From assembly GCA_028343615.1 (NCBI GenBank), contig JAOLZA010000012.1, forward strand, positions 1 to 51,061: a stretch of DNA of 51,061 nt, given 5' to 3'. Source of the stretch: Verrucomicrobiota bacterium (lineage in GTDB: Bacteria > Verrucomicrobiota > Verrucomicrobiia > Limisphaerales > UBA1100). Below are positions 1 through 10,200 of this stretch, piece after piece. The position numbers and the translations under genes were made by a program. The number at the start of each line of letters is the position of its first letter. The stretch's first letter is position 1. The notes under the pieces were generated by a model. That model made no database searches and was not told the origin of the DNA. It worked only from the letters and a program-made list of their open reading frames with translations.

Positions 1-808
1 GGCGGGATGGATTTTAACCAACGGAGATTTTAGCCAAAAGCTAGCTAGTTACCCTTGGTGGTTAATGTTGGTTTTCGCTAGCGCATTTGCGTGGGCTTCA
101 TTTTGCTTCTCAAAACTTCCCGCCAACAAGCTAACGGGCATGAAGGGTACTCACCCTTTCCGTTCATTGCGATTTTTTAAGGAAGACAAACTTTTTCGGC
201 ACATCCTCATTTGTTGGATGCTCTTCGGCATTGGCAATCTAATGCTCTTCCCACTGCGTGTTGAGTACCTCGCCAACTCCGGTGCTTATGCTGATGACTA
301 CACACTCAGCTTCAAACCCACGCCGGCAACAATCGCGCTCATTCTCGTTTTCATTCCCAATGCCGTGAAACTGATTTTCAGTCCACTTTGGGGCAACTTG
401 TTTGATAAAATGAATTTTTTTGTGTTGCGGGTAATTTTGAATTTCATTTTTGCGGTATCCCTCGTGCTATTCTTCCACAGCACTTCAATGGTCGGCCTAT
501 GCATCGCGGCAGGATTATTTGGCGTGGCCAACTCCGGTGGCGAAGTAGCGTGGAGCCTTTGGGTTACCAAATTTGCGCCCGCCAAACACGTGGCCGACTA
601 CATGAGCGTTCACTTGTTTTTCAATGGCATCCGCAATTTCATTTCGCCATTCCTTGGTTTTTGGCTGATTGGATTAATACCCGCAAGCAATCTCAGCCTG
701 TTTAGCGCAGGTCTTATTATTGCCTCAAGCCTGGCGCTGCTCTCGAATTATCCCTCGGATAAAAAGGCGCGACGCGGCACGGCATTGACTGATGAGATCT
801 CCGACTAG
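1..808 (+). CDS. MFS transporter, C-terminal part (5' end outside window)
   Basis: The frame is open from the first bases of the window, so the gene starts upstream and only its last ~268 residues are visible. The visible part is highly hydrophobic, with about six predicted membrane helices separated by short basic loops. One loop follows a helix as GNLFDKM, resembling the intracellular loop of major facilitator transporters. This fits the C-terminal half of an MFS permease in the inner membrane. The substrate cannot be told. The tail is short, charged and cytoplasmic. Its TAG stop at 806-808 interlocks with the stop of the convergent gene in a shared CTAG. The family call rests on topology and general pattern; another polytopic permease is possible. 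Confidence 0.65.
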   Translation, partial: AGWILTNGDFSQKLASYPWWLMLVFASAFAWASFCFSKLPANKLTGMKGTHPFRSLRFFKEDKLFRHILICWMLFGIGNLMLFPLRVEYLANSGAYADDYTLSFKPTPATIALILVFIPNAVKLIFSPLWGNLFDKMNFFVLRVILNFIFAVSLVLFFHSTSMVGLCIAAGLFGVANSGGEVAWSLWVTKFAPAKHVADYMSVHLFFNGIRNFISPFLGFWLIGLIPASNLSLFSAGLIIASSLALLSNYPSDKKARRGTALTDEISD

Positions 809-1593
809 CCCAGCAACTCCAACAAATACCTTCGCGCTGCGGTGACGTTTTTATAATCCGCAACCTTCTCAGGCATGGTGGCGATGGCGCGATGCAAACC
901 GACTTTGGCTTCAGGAAATTTTTTGAGTTCAGCCAGCGACACATTCAAAAGCCGAATACCAAATAGCAACGCGCGCGTTTTCGGCAGCCGGCAGAGCACT
1001 TGATCTTCAATCCGGACCCACGCCTCGGTGTCATCAAACGGGGGGTTGAGGCGCGGAATATCACGGGTGGGATGTTGGTTGAGTTTCGGCGAGCTACTTA
1101 GGCCCCAGTTGGAGCGCTCCCATGCTCTGCCGGGTTCGAGATTGGTCAGGAATTTATCAATGCGCGCGCCGAGGTTTTCGTTGAGCGTGGGCACCGGCGA
1201 ATGAATGGCGTGCACGGGCAACCCGATTTTTTCCTCCGGCCGCCATGACGATGGGAAACAAACGACTCCTGCGCGGAACACAAAACGCCCATTTTCGTCC
1301 GGTAATAAAATTAAAAAATCCGGTTCCCAATGCAGCCCCAATTCTAGGCAAGAGCCCCCGTCCAATCCAGCCCATTCGGAGCATTCGGCCACCGCCTTCG
1401 CCGCAGATAATTCCTCGAACAAATATTGCGCCGGCGCTTGATCCAAGGCTGCACGACGACCGGCCATCAGCATATCGTGCTCAGACGTATCCGCAAAAAA
1501 TGCCACCGCATCACCAGGCCTTGCACCGAAGCGGAACTCAAAATCTTGATCCGGAAATAATCCTAGCCATGCGGGTTGGTTGTCTGGAGTCAT
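805..1593 (-). CDS. DUF3445 / haem-dependent oxidative N-demethylase-like protein
   Basis: A 262-residue soluble protein without a signal peptide. The central segment, around residues 100-170, has the pattern VCFPSSWRPEEKIGLPVHAIH, then PVPTLNENLGARID and a WERSNWGL block. I recognise this as the hallmark of the DUF3445 family, whose characterised relatives are alpha subunits of haem-dependent oxidative N-demethylases acting on small methylated amines. I chose the ATG at 1593 because it forms an ATGA overlap with the TGA of the upstream gene, which suggests translational coupling. A longer frame to 1644 would run 51 bases into that gene. It is the last gene of the operon, after two spermidine-synthase-like genes. 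No partner demethylase subunits are in the window, so the substrate is unknown. Confidence 0.75.
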   Translation of the reverse strand: MTPDNQPAWLGLFPDQDFEFRFGARPGDAVAFFADTSEHDMLMAGRRAALDQAPAQYLFEELSAAKAVAECSEWAGLDGGSCLELGLHWEPDFLILLPDENGRFVFRAGVVCFPSSWRPEEKIGLPVHAIHSPVPTLNENLGARIDKFLTNLEPGRAWERSNWGLSSSPKLNQHPTRDIPRLNPPFDDTEAWVRIEDQVLCRLPKTRALLFGIRLLNVSLAELKKFPEAKVGLHRAIATMPEKVADYKNVTAARRYLLELLG

Positions 1594-4160
1594 AGCGTTT
1601 GACCGGTTAGACGCTTCCATCGCTCGGCCCACCGATACCACCACGAGGGTTTGTGCATGATTCGGAAAATACTCGCGTAATCATCCGACCATAGTGGCGA
1701 ATCCTCATTCTGAGTGAGATCTACCAACGGATATCCCCGCAATTCGGGAATTTCAAAAAAACCGGGATCGCGCCCTAATAGCACCCAAGTAGATGCATAT
1801 ACCCATTCCTCATCGAAGCCACCGTCCGGATTGTCCACCACCATCATGGTGAGATCAAACTCCCGCGCCAGACGCCGCGCCACCGGTTCTAAATCAAGAT
1901 AACGATTGGAGATATGAATAGCCAATACACCTTTGGGATCGAGGTGTTTCAAGTAAATTGCCACCGATTCCTTGGTCAATAAATGTACTGGGATTGCGTC
2001 GCTACTAAATGCATCCAGTGCCAGTACGTGAAATCCCTGAGATTTGCCCACTTGCAGCTCTTCCTCCATCGACAACCGTGCATCACCCAGCACTACCTCA
2101 ACTTCTGCACCGCGCTCTTTCGCCTCTAGTAAATACGTAAATGTGCCCACCTCCTGTGATGACAAATTCACCACTTGTGGGTCAATCTCGTATATTCGAT
2201 AGTGATCACCTTCAACCGCATATCCGGCCAGCGTGCCCACACCCAACCCCACGACGCCCACACGTAAACCTCCCGTAGCATTTCCGTCCAACGGAAAATA
2301 CTGTACCGCCAACCCTACGCCCGTGGGCGGGCCGTAATAGGTGGTCACCCGCCCACTGGCCTCGGCTCCCGTAAATTGATAACCATGCGTGATACGACCA
2401 TTGAGTAGCAGACGATACTCATCCCCCATGCTATCCGAATATTCTGATATTTTCAAAATACCATAAAATCCCCGCTCGCGATAAATAGCATCGCCGCGAC
2501 CATCTCGGGCCTGAACGAGGAGCGCGACAGCAAGCGTCACCAGTAACGGAACCCAGCCACCCGCGGCCCAGCCCCAGTGGATGCGCCAGCCTCGCCAATC
2601 GCACACGCTGTTCCACACAAAGGCATTGAGCGCCAACAAAGCGGCAGCCACCCACACACCAGGATTGAATTGGTTGAGATAATGGAATTTGCTGTTGAGC
2701 AAATAGTCACCCGCAATCACCAATGCCACCAGCGTTAGCGTCAGCGCGCCAAGAGCGCCGAAAATTCCAGAATAGATTTCACGCAATTCCGTGCGACGCG
2801 ATGGGGCCCACCAATGATGAAACACCACGCGCGTCAATAAACAGGCCACCACAAAAGGCAGCAACACCGTTACCGTACGCCATTTACCATTCAAGCTGGT
2901 GTGCTGCAGAAGTGCTAGGCACACCGCCAACCAGCAACCCATAAGGATTAGTCGCAGATGCCATTTACTGATACGCCAATCCTCGCGCCCCACGCAGCAA
3001 GCCACAAGAAACAGCAGCCCCACTGCCCAAATCGAGATATGAAATTCCCAGTAACCATTAAACCAAAGCGGTGCCAACACAGCAACAAACAGGCCTCCCA
3101 ATGCGCCGCCAGCAGAAATGCCGAGAAAATATTGCGTGAGCCGTGTTGGCTCTGGCCGCAGGCGATACAGTTCGCCGTGGCATACCATACAGCTTACGAA
3201 AAGCGCGCCGCAGTGGAGGCTCACCTGCGTTAGGATGTCCATATCCACCCCTTTCTTTAACGCCCAGATCACGCCGATCCAAAGCGGTACCAGAAGTGGC
3301 ACAAAAAGCTCCCGTACATACCAGCGCGGATTATCGAAACAGATAATAAATGTAATGAGATAAAGCGCCAATGGCAGTACCCATAAAAATGGCACCACCG
3401 CCACATCGAGGCACAGCTTGTTGGTGGTAGCCATAAGCAATGCCGTACCGCATGCGGGCAATGCCAACCACAACGGCCAGCGCATAGCTTTGGAGGCTTT
3501 AGTTTCTTCACTAGATTCCTCCAGCTCCAATTTACCCGCTTCCTTTGTGCGGTATAGTCGCCACGCTAACCAACCGCACGCCACTCCGTAAAGAAGCATA
3601 CCGAACGACCAGCCATTAACCTGCAAAGTGCGGGTACTCCAGGGTTCCACAATAAAAGGATAGCCAATAAGCGCCAGTAATGATCCCACATTGGAGAGTG
3701 CGTAAAGCCGATACGGCGAGCGGCCCGGATGCGTACGTGCAAACCACGCCTGCACCAGCGGACCGGTGGCAGAGAGCACGAGGTACGGCAAGCCAATGCT
3801 CAGTGTGAGGAGCATCAAAATCTGCGGTGTGGGAGATTCGCCACCCGTGGGCTTGAGACTTTCACTGGGAGTGATGGGCAGCGTAATCACCGCCAGCGCC
3901 AGCAACACCCCGTGAATAATAACCTGTTTGCGCAGCGGGAAAAAGTGGTTGAGACAATGCGCGTAAGCATAGCCTCCGAGGAGAAGGCATTGAAAAAACA
4001 GCAGACATGTGGTCCACACACCGGGCGTTCCGCCAAACCATGGAAGGATGTATTTGCCAATCAACGGCTGCACAAGGAAAAGTAAAAAAGCGCCCCAAAA
4101 TATAGTGACAGCAAACAGTGGGAGTCCCACTGTGGGAACTTTGGATTCACTGTCAACCAT
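1590..4160 (-). CDS. Membrane-fused spermidine-synthase-like protein (856 aa)
   Basis: The first ~560 residues form many hydrophobic helices, beginning with a glycine/proline-rich pair (FLVQPLIGKYILPWFGG) typical of membrane-integral SpeE-like proteins. The last ~280 residues are a soluble Rossmann domain of the spermidine synthase/aminopropyltransferase fold. Visible motifs are the nucleotide loop GVVGLGVGTLAGY near residue 632, an acidic strand end (YEIDP), GDAR, and the active-site-like LALDAFSSDAIPVHLLT. Length is far above free SpeE (~290 aa) because of the membrane part. Such proteins are usually annotated as spermidine synthase, but their substrate is generally unproven. It overlaps the upstream SpeE-like gene by 8 bases and the downstream gene by ATGA. 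Polyamine transfer and methyl transfer to another substrate are both possible. Confidence 0.75.
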   Translation of the reverse strand: MVDSESKVPTVGLPLFAVTIFWGAFLLFLVQPLIGKYILPWFGGTPGVWTTCLLFFQCLLLGGYAYAHCLNHFFPLRKQVIIHGVLLALAVITLPITPSESLKPTGGESPTPQILMLLTLSIGLPYLVLSATGPLVQAWFARTHPGRSPYRLYALSNVGSLLALIGYPFIVEPWSTRTLQVNGWSFGMLLYGVACGWLAWRLYRTKEAGKLELEESSEETKASKAMRWPLWLALPACGTALLMATTNKLCLDVAVVPFLWVLPLALYLITFIICFDNPRWYVRELFVPLLVPLWIGVIWALKKGVDMDILTQVSLHCGALFVSCMVCHGELYRLRPEPTRLTQYFLGISAGGALGGLFVAVLAPLWFNGYWEFHISIWAVGLLFLVACCVGREDWRISKWHLRLILMGCWLAVCLALLQHTSLNGKWRTVTVLLPFVVACLLTRVVFHHWWAPSRRTELREIYSGIFGALGALTLTLVALVIAGDYLLNSKFHYLNQFNPGVWVAAALLALNAFVWNSVCDWRGWRIHWGWAAGGWVPLLVTLAVALLVQARDGRGDAIYRERGFYGILKISEYSDSMGDEYRLLLNGRITHGYQFTGAEASGRVTTYYGPPTGVGLAVQYFPLDGNATGGLRVGVVGLGVGTLAGYAVEGDHYRIYEIDPQVVNLSSQEVGTFTYLLEAKERGAEVEVVLGDARLSMEEELQVGKSQGFHVLALDAFSSDAIPVHLLTKESVAIYLKHLDPKGVLAIHISNRYLDLEPVARRLAREFDLTMMVVDNPDGGFDEEWVYASTWVLLGRDPGFFEIPELRGYPLVDLTQNEDSPLWSDDYASIFRIMHKPSWWYRWAERWKRLTGQTL

Positions 4161-5865
4161 CGTTGGACTGAAGAATATTCATCAATCCGCGCCGGTTGGA
4201 TTCACGATTACGAGCATCGTAAAATTCAACAGGGTTGAAGTCATCCAGCAGGATGCTCCCCTTTTCCGGATCGTGCTCACGCACTTTTTTCCACGCTAAC
4301 CCCAACTGATCCTGCACATCGGGGTGTTCCGAAAAAAATGGCCCCGATTGGTTTGCCTGTCGCCTCCAATCGGACCACTCCTTCTGGATGGCATCATCAT
4401 CCACTGTCGCAGCCATACGTTCGCGAGCCTCTGCGTTGGGGGCCGCCGGCGGGCGATGCGGCACGATCTGTTTCGCCGGCGTGGCCACAAAAAATACATT
4501 GCCTTGCCCTGATGCATGGACAATGACGCTGGCTTTGCCAAATACTTCGCGTAGTGTTTTATCTAACGAAGTGGCGAAAAATTTTCGTTTATCTGTGGAC
4601 TCGCCAAAGCTATTGATCACCAGTACGCCATGCGGCGTAAGATGATTGCGAATGGATTCGAACGCCTCCTTCGTCATCAGGTGGCTAGGCGATGAATCGC
4701 CAAGAAAGGCATCCAAAATAATGGCGTCGTACCGCTTATCCGTTTGGTTGAGATACTGTCGACCGTCAGAAACAATCACCTTTAGCTTGGTCGAATCAAA
4801 ATCAAAATACTGCTCAGCCAAGGGCACCACCGCCCCATTTATTTCCACAACATCCACCTCAATACCATCATGAACAAATTGCATTGGCACAACACCCACG
4901 CCCATGCCGATGCAGAGGGCTTTTTCAATCTTGGGTGTGTATGCATGCGCCAACCAACGCAGGGCGCCGGTAAACAACGAGTTGCTTTTGCGGGTGATAG
5001 GATCGTATGTGTTTTGAATAAGTTGATCGTTAAGGTATCGGCGCTCTAGATAGTCGCCATTACGATACTCGATGACGAGCAACTCGCCATAATTTGAGTT
5101 GGCTCGATAAAGCACTTCCCATGTTAGCCCGCCGTATTTCATCGTATCTGAAAACTGGCCCCGCAAGCCACTGTGGCCAATGCCGGCGGTGAGCAGCACG
5201 GCTACTACCAACGCGGTCACGGTCGATTCGTTACGCCCCCACACCATAAAGTAAACCGCCGCCAACGCAACCAAGACGCCCGCGGCAATCAACATTGTCA
5301 CGGAGTTTTTAAAATGAGGGATAAGCACATAACCAATCAGCACCGCGCCTGCCACGCTGCCAAGAGTGCTGATAGCGGTGAGCCGGCCCATGTTCCCTCC
5401 CACTTTTTTGACATTTTGCGTGAGCATACGCACGAGGAATGGGCCGGTCATCGCTAATAAGGCCAATGGGATGAGGAATAGAAACGCCGAAGCAAACAAC
5501 GACGCCCATTCAAGCGGGATTTTCAAAAGTTTGAAACAAATCGGCTTCACCATTGGCACTGTAGCGACGAGGTACACGGCGGCTCCGAGAATAGAATAAT
5601 AGAGGAAATTCAGGCGCGGAGAGCGATCCACCACATAGCCGCCCACGAAATAACCCACCGAAAGCGCCACCAGCGTGACGGCTATTTGGGCCGTCCACAC
5701 AAAATGCGAGGTGCCTAGAAAAGGTGAAAGCATTTTTGCGCCAAGGATTTCTACAATGAGAATCACCGCACCTGTGATCGTGGCGGTGAGGTATAGGAAT
5801 TGGCGCAGTCCAGCGGATAATTCTCCAGAATCAGACTCAGTGAGGGATTGTTTTAATTTGTTCAC
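4153..5865 (-). CDS. Membrane-fused spermidine-synthase-like protein (570 aa)
   Basis: The N-terminal ~240 residues hold about seven membrane helices, starting with a helix containing EILGAKMLSPFLG, a signature of membrane-integral SpeE-like proteins. The C-terminal part is a spermidine-synthase fold with CIGMGVGVVPMQF as the cofactor loop near residues 315-330, VVEINGAVV, VSDGRQYL and IILDAFLGDSSPSHLMT. I chose the GTG at 5865 because it overlaps the stop of the upstream dipeptidase as GTGA. An ATG nine codons upstream would overlap it by 31 bases. The stop lies 8 bases inside the next gene, which encodes a larger protein of the same architecture. The pair are diverged paralogues, not a recent duplication. 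The actual substrate is unknown. Confidence 0.75.
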   Translation of the reverse strand: MNKLKQSLTESDSGELSAGLRQFLYLTATITGAVILIVEILGAKMLSPFLGTSHFVWTAQIAVTLVALSVGYFVGGYVVDRSPRLNFLYYSILGAAVYLVATVPMVKPICFKLLKIPLEWASLFASAFLFLIPLALLAMTGPFLVRMLTQNVKKVGGNMGRLTAISTLGSVAGAVLIGYVLIPHFKNSVTMLIAAGVLVALAAVYFMVWGRNESTVTALVVAVLLTAGIGHSGLRGQFSDTMKYGGLTWEVLYRANSNYGELLVIEYRNGDYLERRYLNDQLIQNTYDPITRKSNSLFTGALRWLAHAYTPKIEKALCIGMGVGVVPMQFVHDGIEVDVVEINGAVVPLAEQYFDFDSTKLKVIVSDGRQYLNQTDKRYDAIILDAFLGDSSPSHLMTKEAFESIRNHLTPHGVLVINSFGESTDKRKFFATSLDKTLREVFGKASVIVHASGQGNVFFVATPAKQIVPHRPPAAPNAEARERMAATVDDDAIQKEWSDWRRQANQSGPFFSEHPDVQDQLGLAWKKVREHDPEKGSILLDDFNPVEFYDARNRESNRRGLMNILQSNDG

Positions 5866-7235
5866 GATGATGCAGCGGCCAATGCCGGCCATAGACGGGC
5901 ACTCATGCCCGCGCCTTTGTGGAAACAGGTTAGGTCGAATTTTTCGTTAGGTGAATGAAGGTTGTCGTCCGGTAATGCCAGCCCAAGCAGCAGCGAATCT
6001 GCGCCCAGCACTTTCTTAAATTCCGTGATAATCGGAATGGAACCGCCCTCGCGCAGAATAACCGGCTCGTGCCCAAAGGCAGCACGCAATGCGCCGAGCG
6101 CCGCCTTCGCTTGCGGGCCGCGGGGCGACACCAAATAAGGCTCGGCACCATGGCCATCCTCGATTTCCAAACGGACGCCGGGCGGGCAAAGCTTCTTCAA
6201 TTGTTTCTTTAACAGCCGCAAAATTTCGCGTGGTGATTGATCGGGCACAATGCGACAGGTAATCTTCACACGCGCCCACGCGGGGACGATCGTCTTGCTA
6301 CCCTCGCCCTGATAGCCGCTAGTAAGCCCGTTGATTTCCAGCGTGGGCCGCGCGCTGCGTTGCTCGATGGCGGTGAAGCCCGCTTCGCCAAACAGCCCAT
6401 TCACGCCGAGCAGTTTTTTGTAGCTCGCCTCGCTGTACGGCAGCCGCTTGAATTGCTTCCGTTCGTGAGCGGAAAGTTTTTGCACTTTGTCGTAAAAACC
6501 AGGCACAGCGACACGGCCTTTTTTGTCGCGTAACGCCGCCAGCATTTGACTCAGTGCCATTGCAGGGTTTTGCACACTGCCGCCGTAAATGCCCGAATGC
6601 AAATCTGCCTTGGGCCCGCGCACGGTGACCTCCATCGCTGCCACGCCGCGCAGGGAGTACGTAAGCGCAGGGTGTTTTTTGGAAGGCATGCCGGTGTCTG
6701 ATACGACCACAGTATCGCATTTTAACTCGCGCTTTTTTTGGTGGAGAAATTTCATCAAGCTTTCGCTGCCCACTTCCTCCTCGCCTTCGATCACAAACGT
6801 GAGGTCGCACGGCAACTCCATGCCGGTTTTTAAAAATGCCTCTACAGCTTTGAGGTGCGCAAAATGCTGACCTTTATTATCTGTTGCCCCGCGCGCGTAC
6901 ACTGCGCCATTACGGATGGTAGGCTCGAAAGGTGGCGAGTTCCATTCGTGCAATGGCTCCGGCGGCTGAACGTCGTAATGGCCGTACACCAAAAAGTGAG
7001 GGCGCTTGCCTGGTCTTTTAGGCGTGCTGGCGGTGACGATTGGATGAAAATTCGTGGAGTACTTGCGTGCCTTGAGCCCGATGGCGCGGCAGTGATTCAC
7101 TACCCAATCCGCCGTAGCCCGGACGTCTTTGGTATGTTTGCTTTGGGCGGAAACGCTAGGCAAGCGAAGGTATTCGCAGAGCTCCTCTTCAAAGCGTCCG
7201 CGATGGGCTTGTAGGTAATCAAGAACCAGTTGCAT
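5862..7235 (-). CDS. M20 family metallopeptidase (dipeptidase)
   Basis: A 457-residue cytoplasmic peptidase of the M20/M25/M40 family, close to dipeptidases of the CNDP/PepV type. Metal-site motifs appear in order: GHYDVQP (H86, D88), ARGATDNKG (bridging D119), the catalytic glutamate pair in EGEEEVGSE (about 153-154), VVSDTG, and a C-terminal histidine in LHSPNEKFD. A lid/dimerisation domain fills the middle. Length matches the family. I start at the ATG at 7235, because a start at 7298 would add a 21-residue extension overlapping the upstream gene. It lies 32 bases after the AsmA-like gene and is coupled by GTGA to the SpeE-like gene. It probably hydrolyses dipeptides or acylated amino acids; specificity cannot be read. 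Confidence 0.88.
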   Translation of the reverse strand: MQLVLDYLQAHRGRFEEELCEYLRLPSVSAQSKHTKDVRATADWVVNHCRAIGLKARKYSTNFHPIVTASTPKRPGKRPHFLVYGHYDVQPPEPLHEWNSPPFEPTIRNGAVYARGATDNKGQHFAHLKAVEAFLKTGMELPCDLTFVIEGEEEVGSESLMKFLHQKKRELKCDTVVVSDTGMPSKKHPALTYSLRGVAAMEVTVRGPKADLHSGIYGGSVQNPAMALSQMLAALRDKKGRVAVPGFYDKVQKLSAHERKQFKRLPYSEASYKKLLGVNGLFGEAGFTAIEQRSARPTLEINGLTSGYQGEGSKTIVPAWARVKITCRIVPDQSPREILRLLKKQLKKLCPPGVRLEIEDGHGAEPYLVSPRGPQAKAALGALRAAFGHEPVILREGGSIPIITEFKKVLGADSLLLGLALPDDNLHSPNEKFDLTCFHKGAGMSARLWPALAAASS

Positions 7236-7267
7236 CCGCGCGAAGTGTACCAAAAGGCAGCAGGCAA

Positions 7268-10200
7268 TCAATCCTCGTCCCCACCGGGAATGAGCCATCT
7301 CAGGAGGCCCAATGGATTCACGACCATATCCTCTTCCTTATTGAGCAGCGGAATGGGGAGTTTGCGGATTAATCCTCCCGGCAAACCCGTCAGACGTCCA
7401 CTCAGCATCAGTCCCAAACCCAGATCGTTTGTCTTAAAGGTCACATTATTCAACGGGCCTATGATCGAAAGACATGGAGGAATTTCCACAAACTTTTTCT
7501 TTGGGAAAACAATCGTAGTCGGGCTATATTTGTTTGCTAAATCGGGAGCAAACTCGATGGACAATTTTTCGTTAATGAGCGATTTTTTCCAATTATTGGC
7601 CAGTTTAAAATCACCTCTAATATTTGCCCGAACGAGTGGTCCGGCCACTGTGAAATCGTGTGAGATGAGTCCATTTTTCACAGAAACCAGCAACTGCCCT
7701 TGATCCAAATGGCTGGCCGCCAATTCATCGTCACCCAATAGTGACGCAATCTCTCCCAAGGCACCCGACACCCCATTCATGGGTAATGACAGGCCCGGGA
7801 TATAGTCAATGATGCTGGTCACACTAGATGGGATGAGATTGGGTTTGGGCATTTTGCCATCACGAAAAAATGCCCAATGCGCTTTGGTAGTCGTAAAAAA
7901 AGCCGGATCGTTTTCAATACCACGCAGTAAAAAACTATTTTGGAACTCGGGCCCATTTAGTGCATTAGCGGCCACATGAAATCGTGTGTCGAGTAAACCG
8001 TAATTATGCGTGCGCTTTATTTTAAAGTAGTCGATCAGTTGATTCAACGGGAGCTGTTGACAGGAAAAGTTCATCGCGTAGCGCGTGCGATTTCCTTGGG
8101 GCACAAACCAGCCTTCTGCCATAACGGGGGCGCCAAAGAGTTTCATTTCCATCGGTTTCAAATACACTTCGCGGCCATCGCGCACAATGGTGCCGAACAC
8201 ATTCGTGGCTGTGAGGCCAAGCCAGCGCATCTGTTTAACATCGAAATCCCAACGAAAATTCTGGAACACCGAGCGCGACGTGGCGGGCACAGTCGGCGCA
8301 TCGGCGGGCTTGGGGCGGCTGAATTGTTTGAACATTTTTTCCAATGCGGTGACGTCAAGTGCCTTGGATGAAACTCTCAAATGACCCAACGGCGCATCGC
8401 GGCGAGACAAATCCAAAGTACCCGACACGTTAAAATTCGATTGCCCGTTGAAAATATTAGTAGCCGTTAAATCCGCGGAACAATGATTGATGTTATAAAT
8501 GTGATTGGTCACACCACCTTTCAGATTCAGGAACAAGGCGCGCTCGGGGGAGCGCTCGGGGTCGCTCATCAACCGCACACGATCCACCTGAAAAAGAGTT
8601 TCCACGTGACCGCCGCCACTTTCATCAAGGCGCACCGAACCTTTGAGCATTTTAAGGCGAATGGTACGAAAGGCTGGCCCACCAAGCAAATCGGACACGG
8701 GGGCAAGGGCGAGTTGATCCAAGTTACGGCAGTCCCATTCCAAATTGCCCTGACGGCGGTAGGGATTGAAATCACCTTTCACACTGAAGTTGCCGCTGTG
8801 CTTGTTATTGATGAAAATGAAGCCGCGAGTGCCGTGGGACACAATTCTCCATTCGTCCGTGCCGGGTACGGGTTGACGAGTGAGATCGAGCGTAGCTGTG
8901 GCACTGAGGATTTTGTCGGGCCATTGTTTGGTGGGATCATCCATTCGTGCGCTGGCGATTTCCACATCGCCTTTCAATTGAAAACCGCCTTGGCCATCGC
9001 TGGAAATTTCCAAGCGCCCCGGATGCTGCAACACACCTTGCGTGAGTTTGCGCGGGGCGAGTTTTTTACCGAGCAACGGCTGCAACAGTTGATGATTGAT
9101 AAAGCCCTGTTTCTTTTCCGCCGGAGGTTGAAACAGCACACGCCAGCGATTGGCTTCGGGCAAGTGGAGGCCGCTGAACCGCAGCCGGGCGGCAGTTTTG
9201 TCGGGCAACATCACTTTAAGGTTAGCCTCCCGTACGGTGTCCACAAGTTGCCCGTCCTTAGGAATCGAGCGGGAATAATCCAAGAACAATTCAGCATTCA
9301 TCGGCGACTTGGGCCAATCAAAATCGCGTGCTTCGGCCATCAGCCCGCTGGCGTGAATGAGCCCACGCCAAGTACCACCGCCCTGGCCGTCGAGATTCAC
9401 TCGGGTTTTCCCAGGCCACTTGAGCTTACCACCAGTCCATTGAAAAGCTCTGTCGTGGCCGGCCAACCAAGGCGCAAGCAAGCGATGATCCAGCTCGGCT
9501 CCGGCCAGCGTGAATTCCGCCGCGCCAGTTTTCGGATGCCAGCCACCGGTGATTTGCAGTTCGCCATCAAGCACATCACCCCGCGGAAATTCAACTCGAA
9601 AATCTCGCATCGATATCGGCCAATCCGCCGCGCGGCCTTCATCTACAGCGATTTCCCCGCTAGCGGTGAACGTCATCGATGTGGGCCAGCCGGGTTGGCG
9701 GGCGTCCGAAAAGGTTGCGGTCCCACCCACTTGAGTTTGTTTTCTGGGTGAATGTTTCACCGAAACTGTGGCGGCAAGCACGCCGTTGGTAAATTGTGTG
9801 ATACCTGTGGCCGCGGCAAACTGGCCGAGCTTAAAGTCTTTCAACACGACTTGCGAGAGATCCACTACACCCGCGTGCAAATCCCATTTCCCAATGGCGG
9901 TGAGATGCGGCGCAGTTTCTCGGCCTTGTAGAGACACGCGTGCGCCAAGGCTATTAATGGCAAGGCGACGGCCTTCATCGAGCCGCAGATCGAGATTTGC
10001 GCGCGTGAAGATGTTGGTGATGCCGCGTTGCCCGTGCCTATTTTGAAAGGTGAAGTCTGTCAACTGCAATTGACCTTTGGCAGTCTGAAATTGTGGCGCG
10101 CGTAGGCCAGCTGTCACAGTTCCATTAAAATCAAGCGTGCCGCTCAACACCTTGGGGGGCTGGGAAACCCACGGATGAATCCGGGACAAATCAGCTCGTA

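Noticed and set aside
8483-9751. Long plus-strand open frame (422 codons)
   Set aside because: It lies fully antisense to the AsmA-like gene, has no recognisable motif or sensible leader, and its composition is what the opposite-frame reading of a long gene gives.
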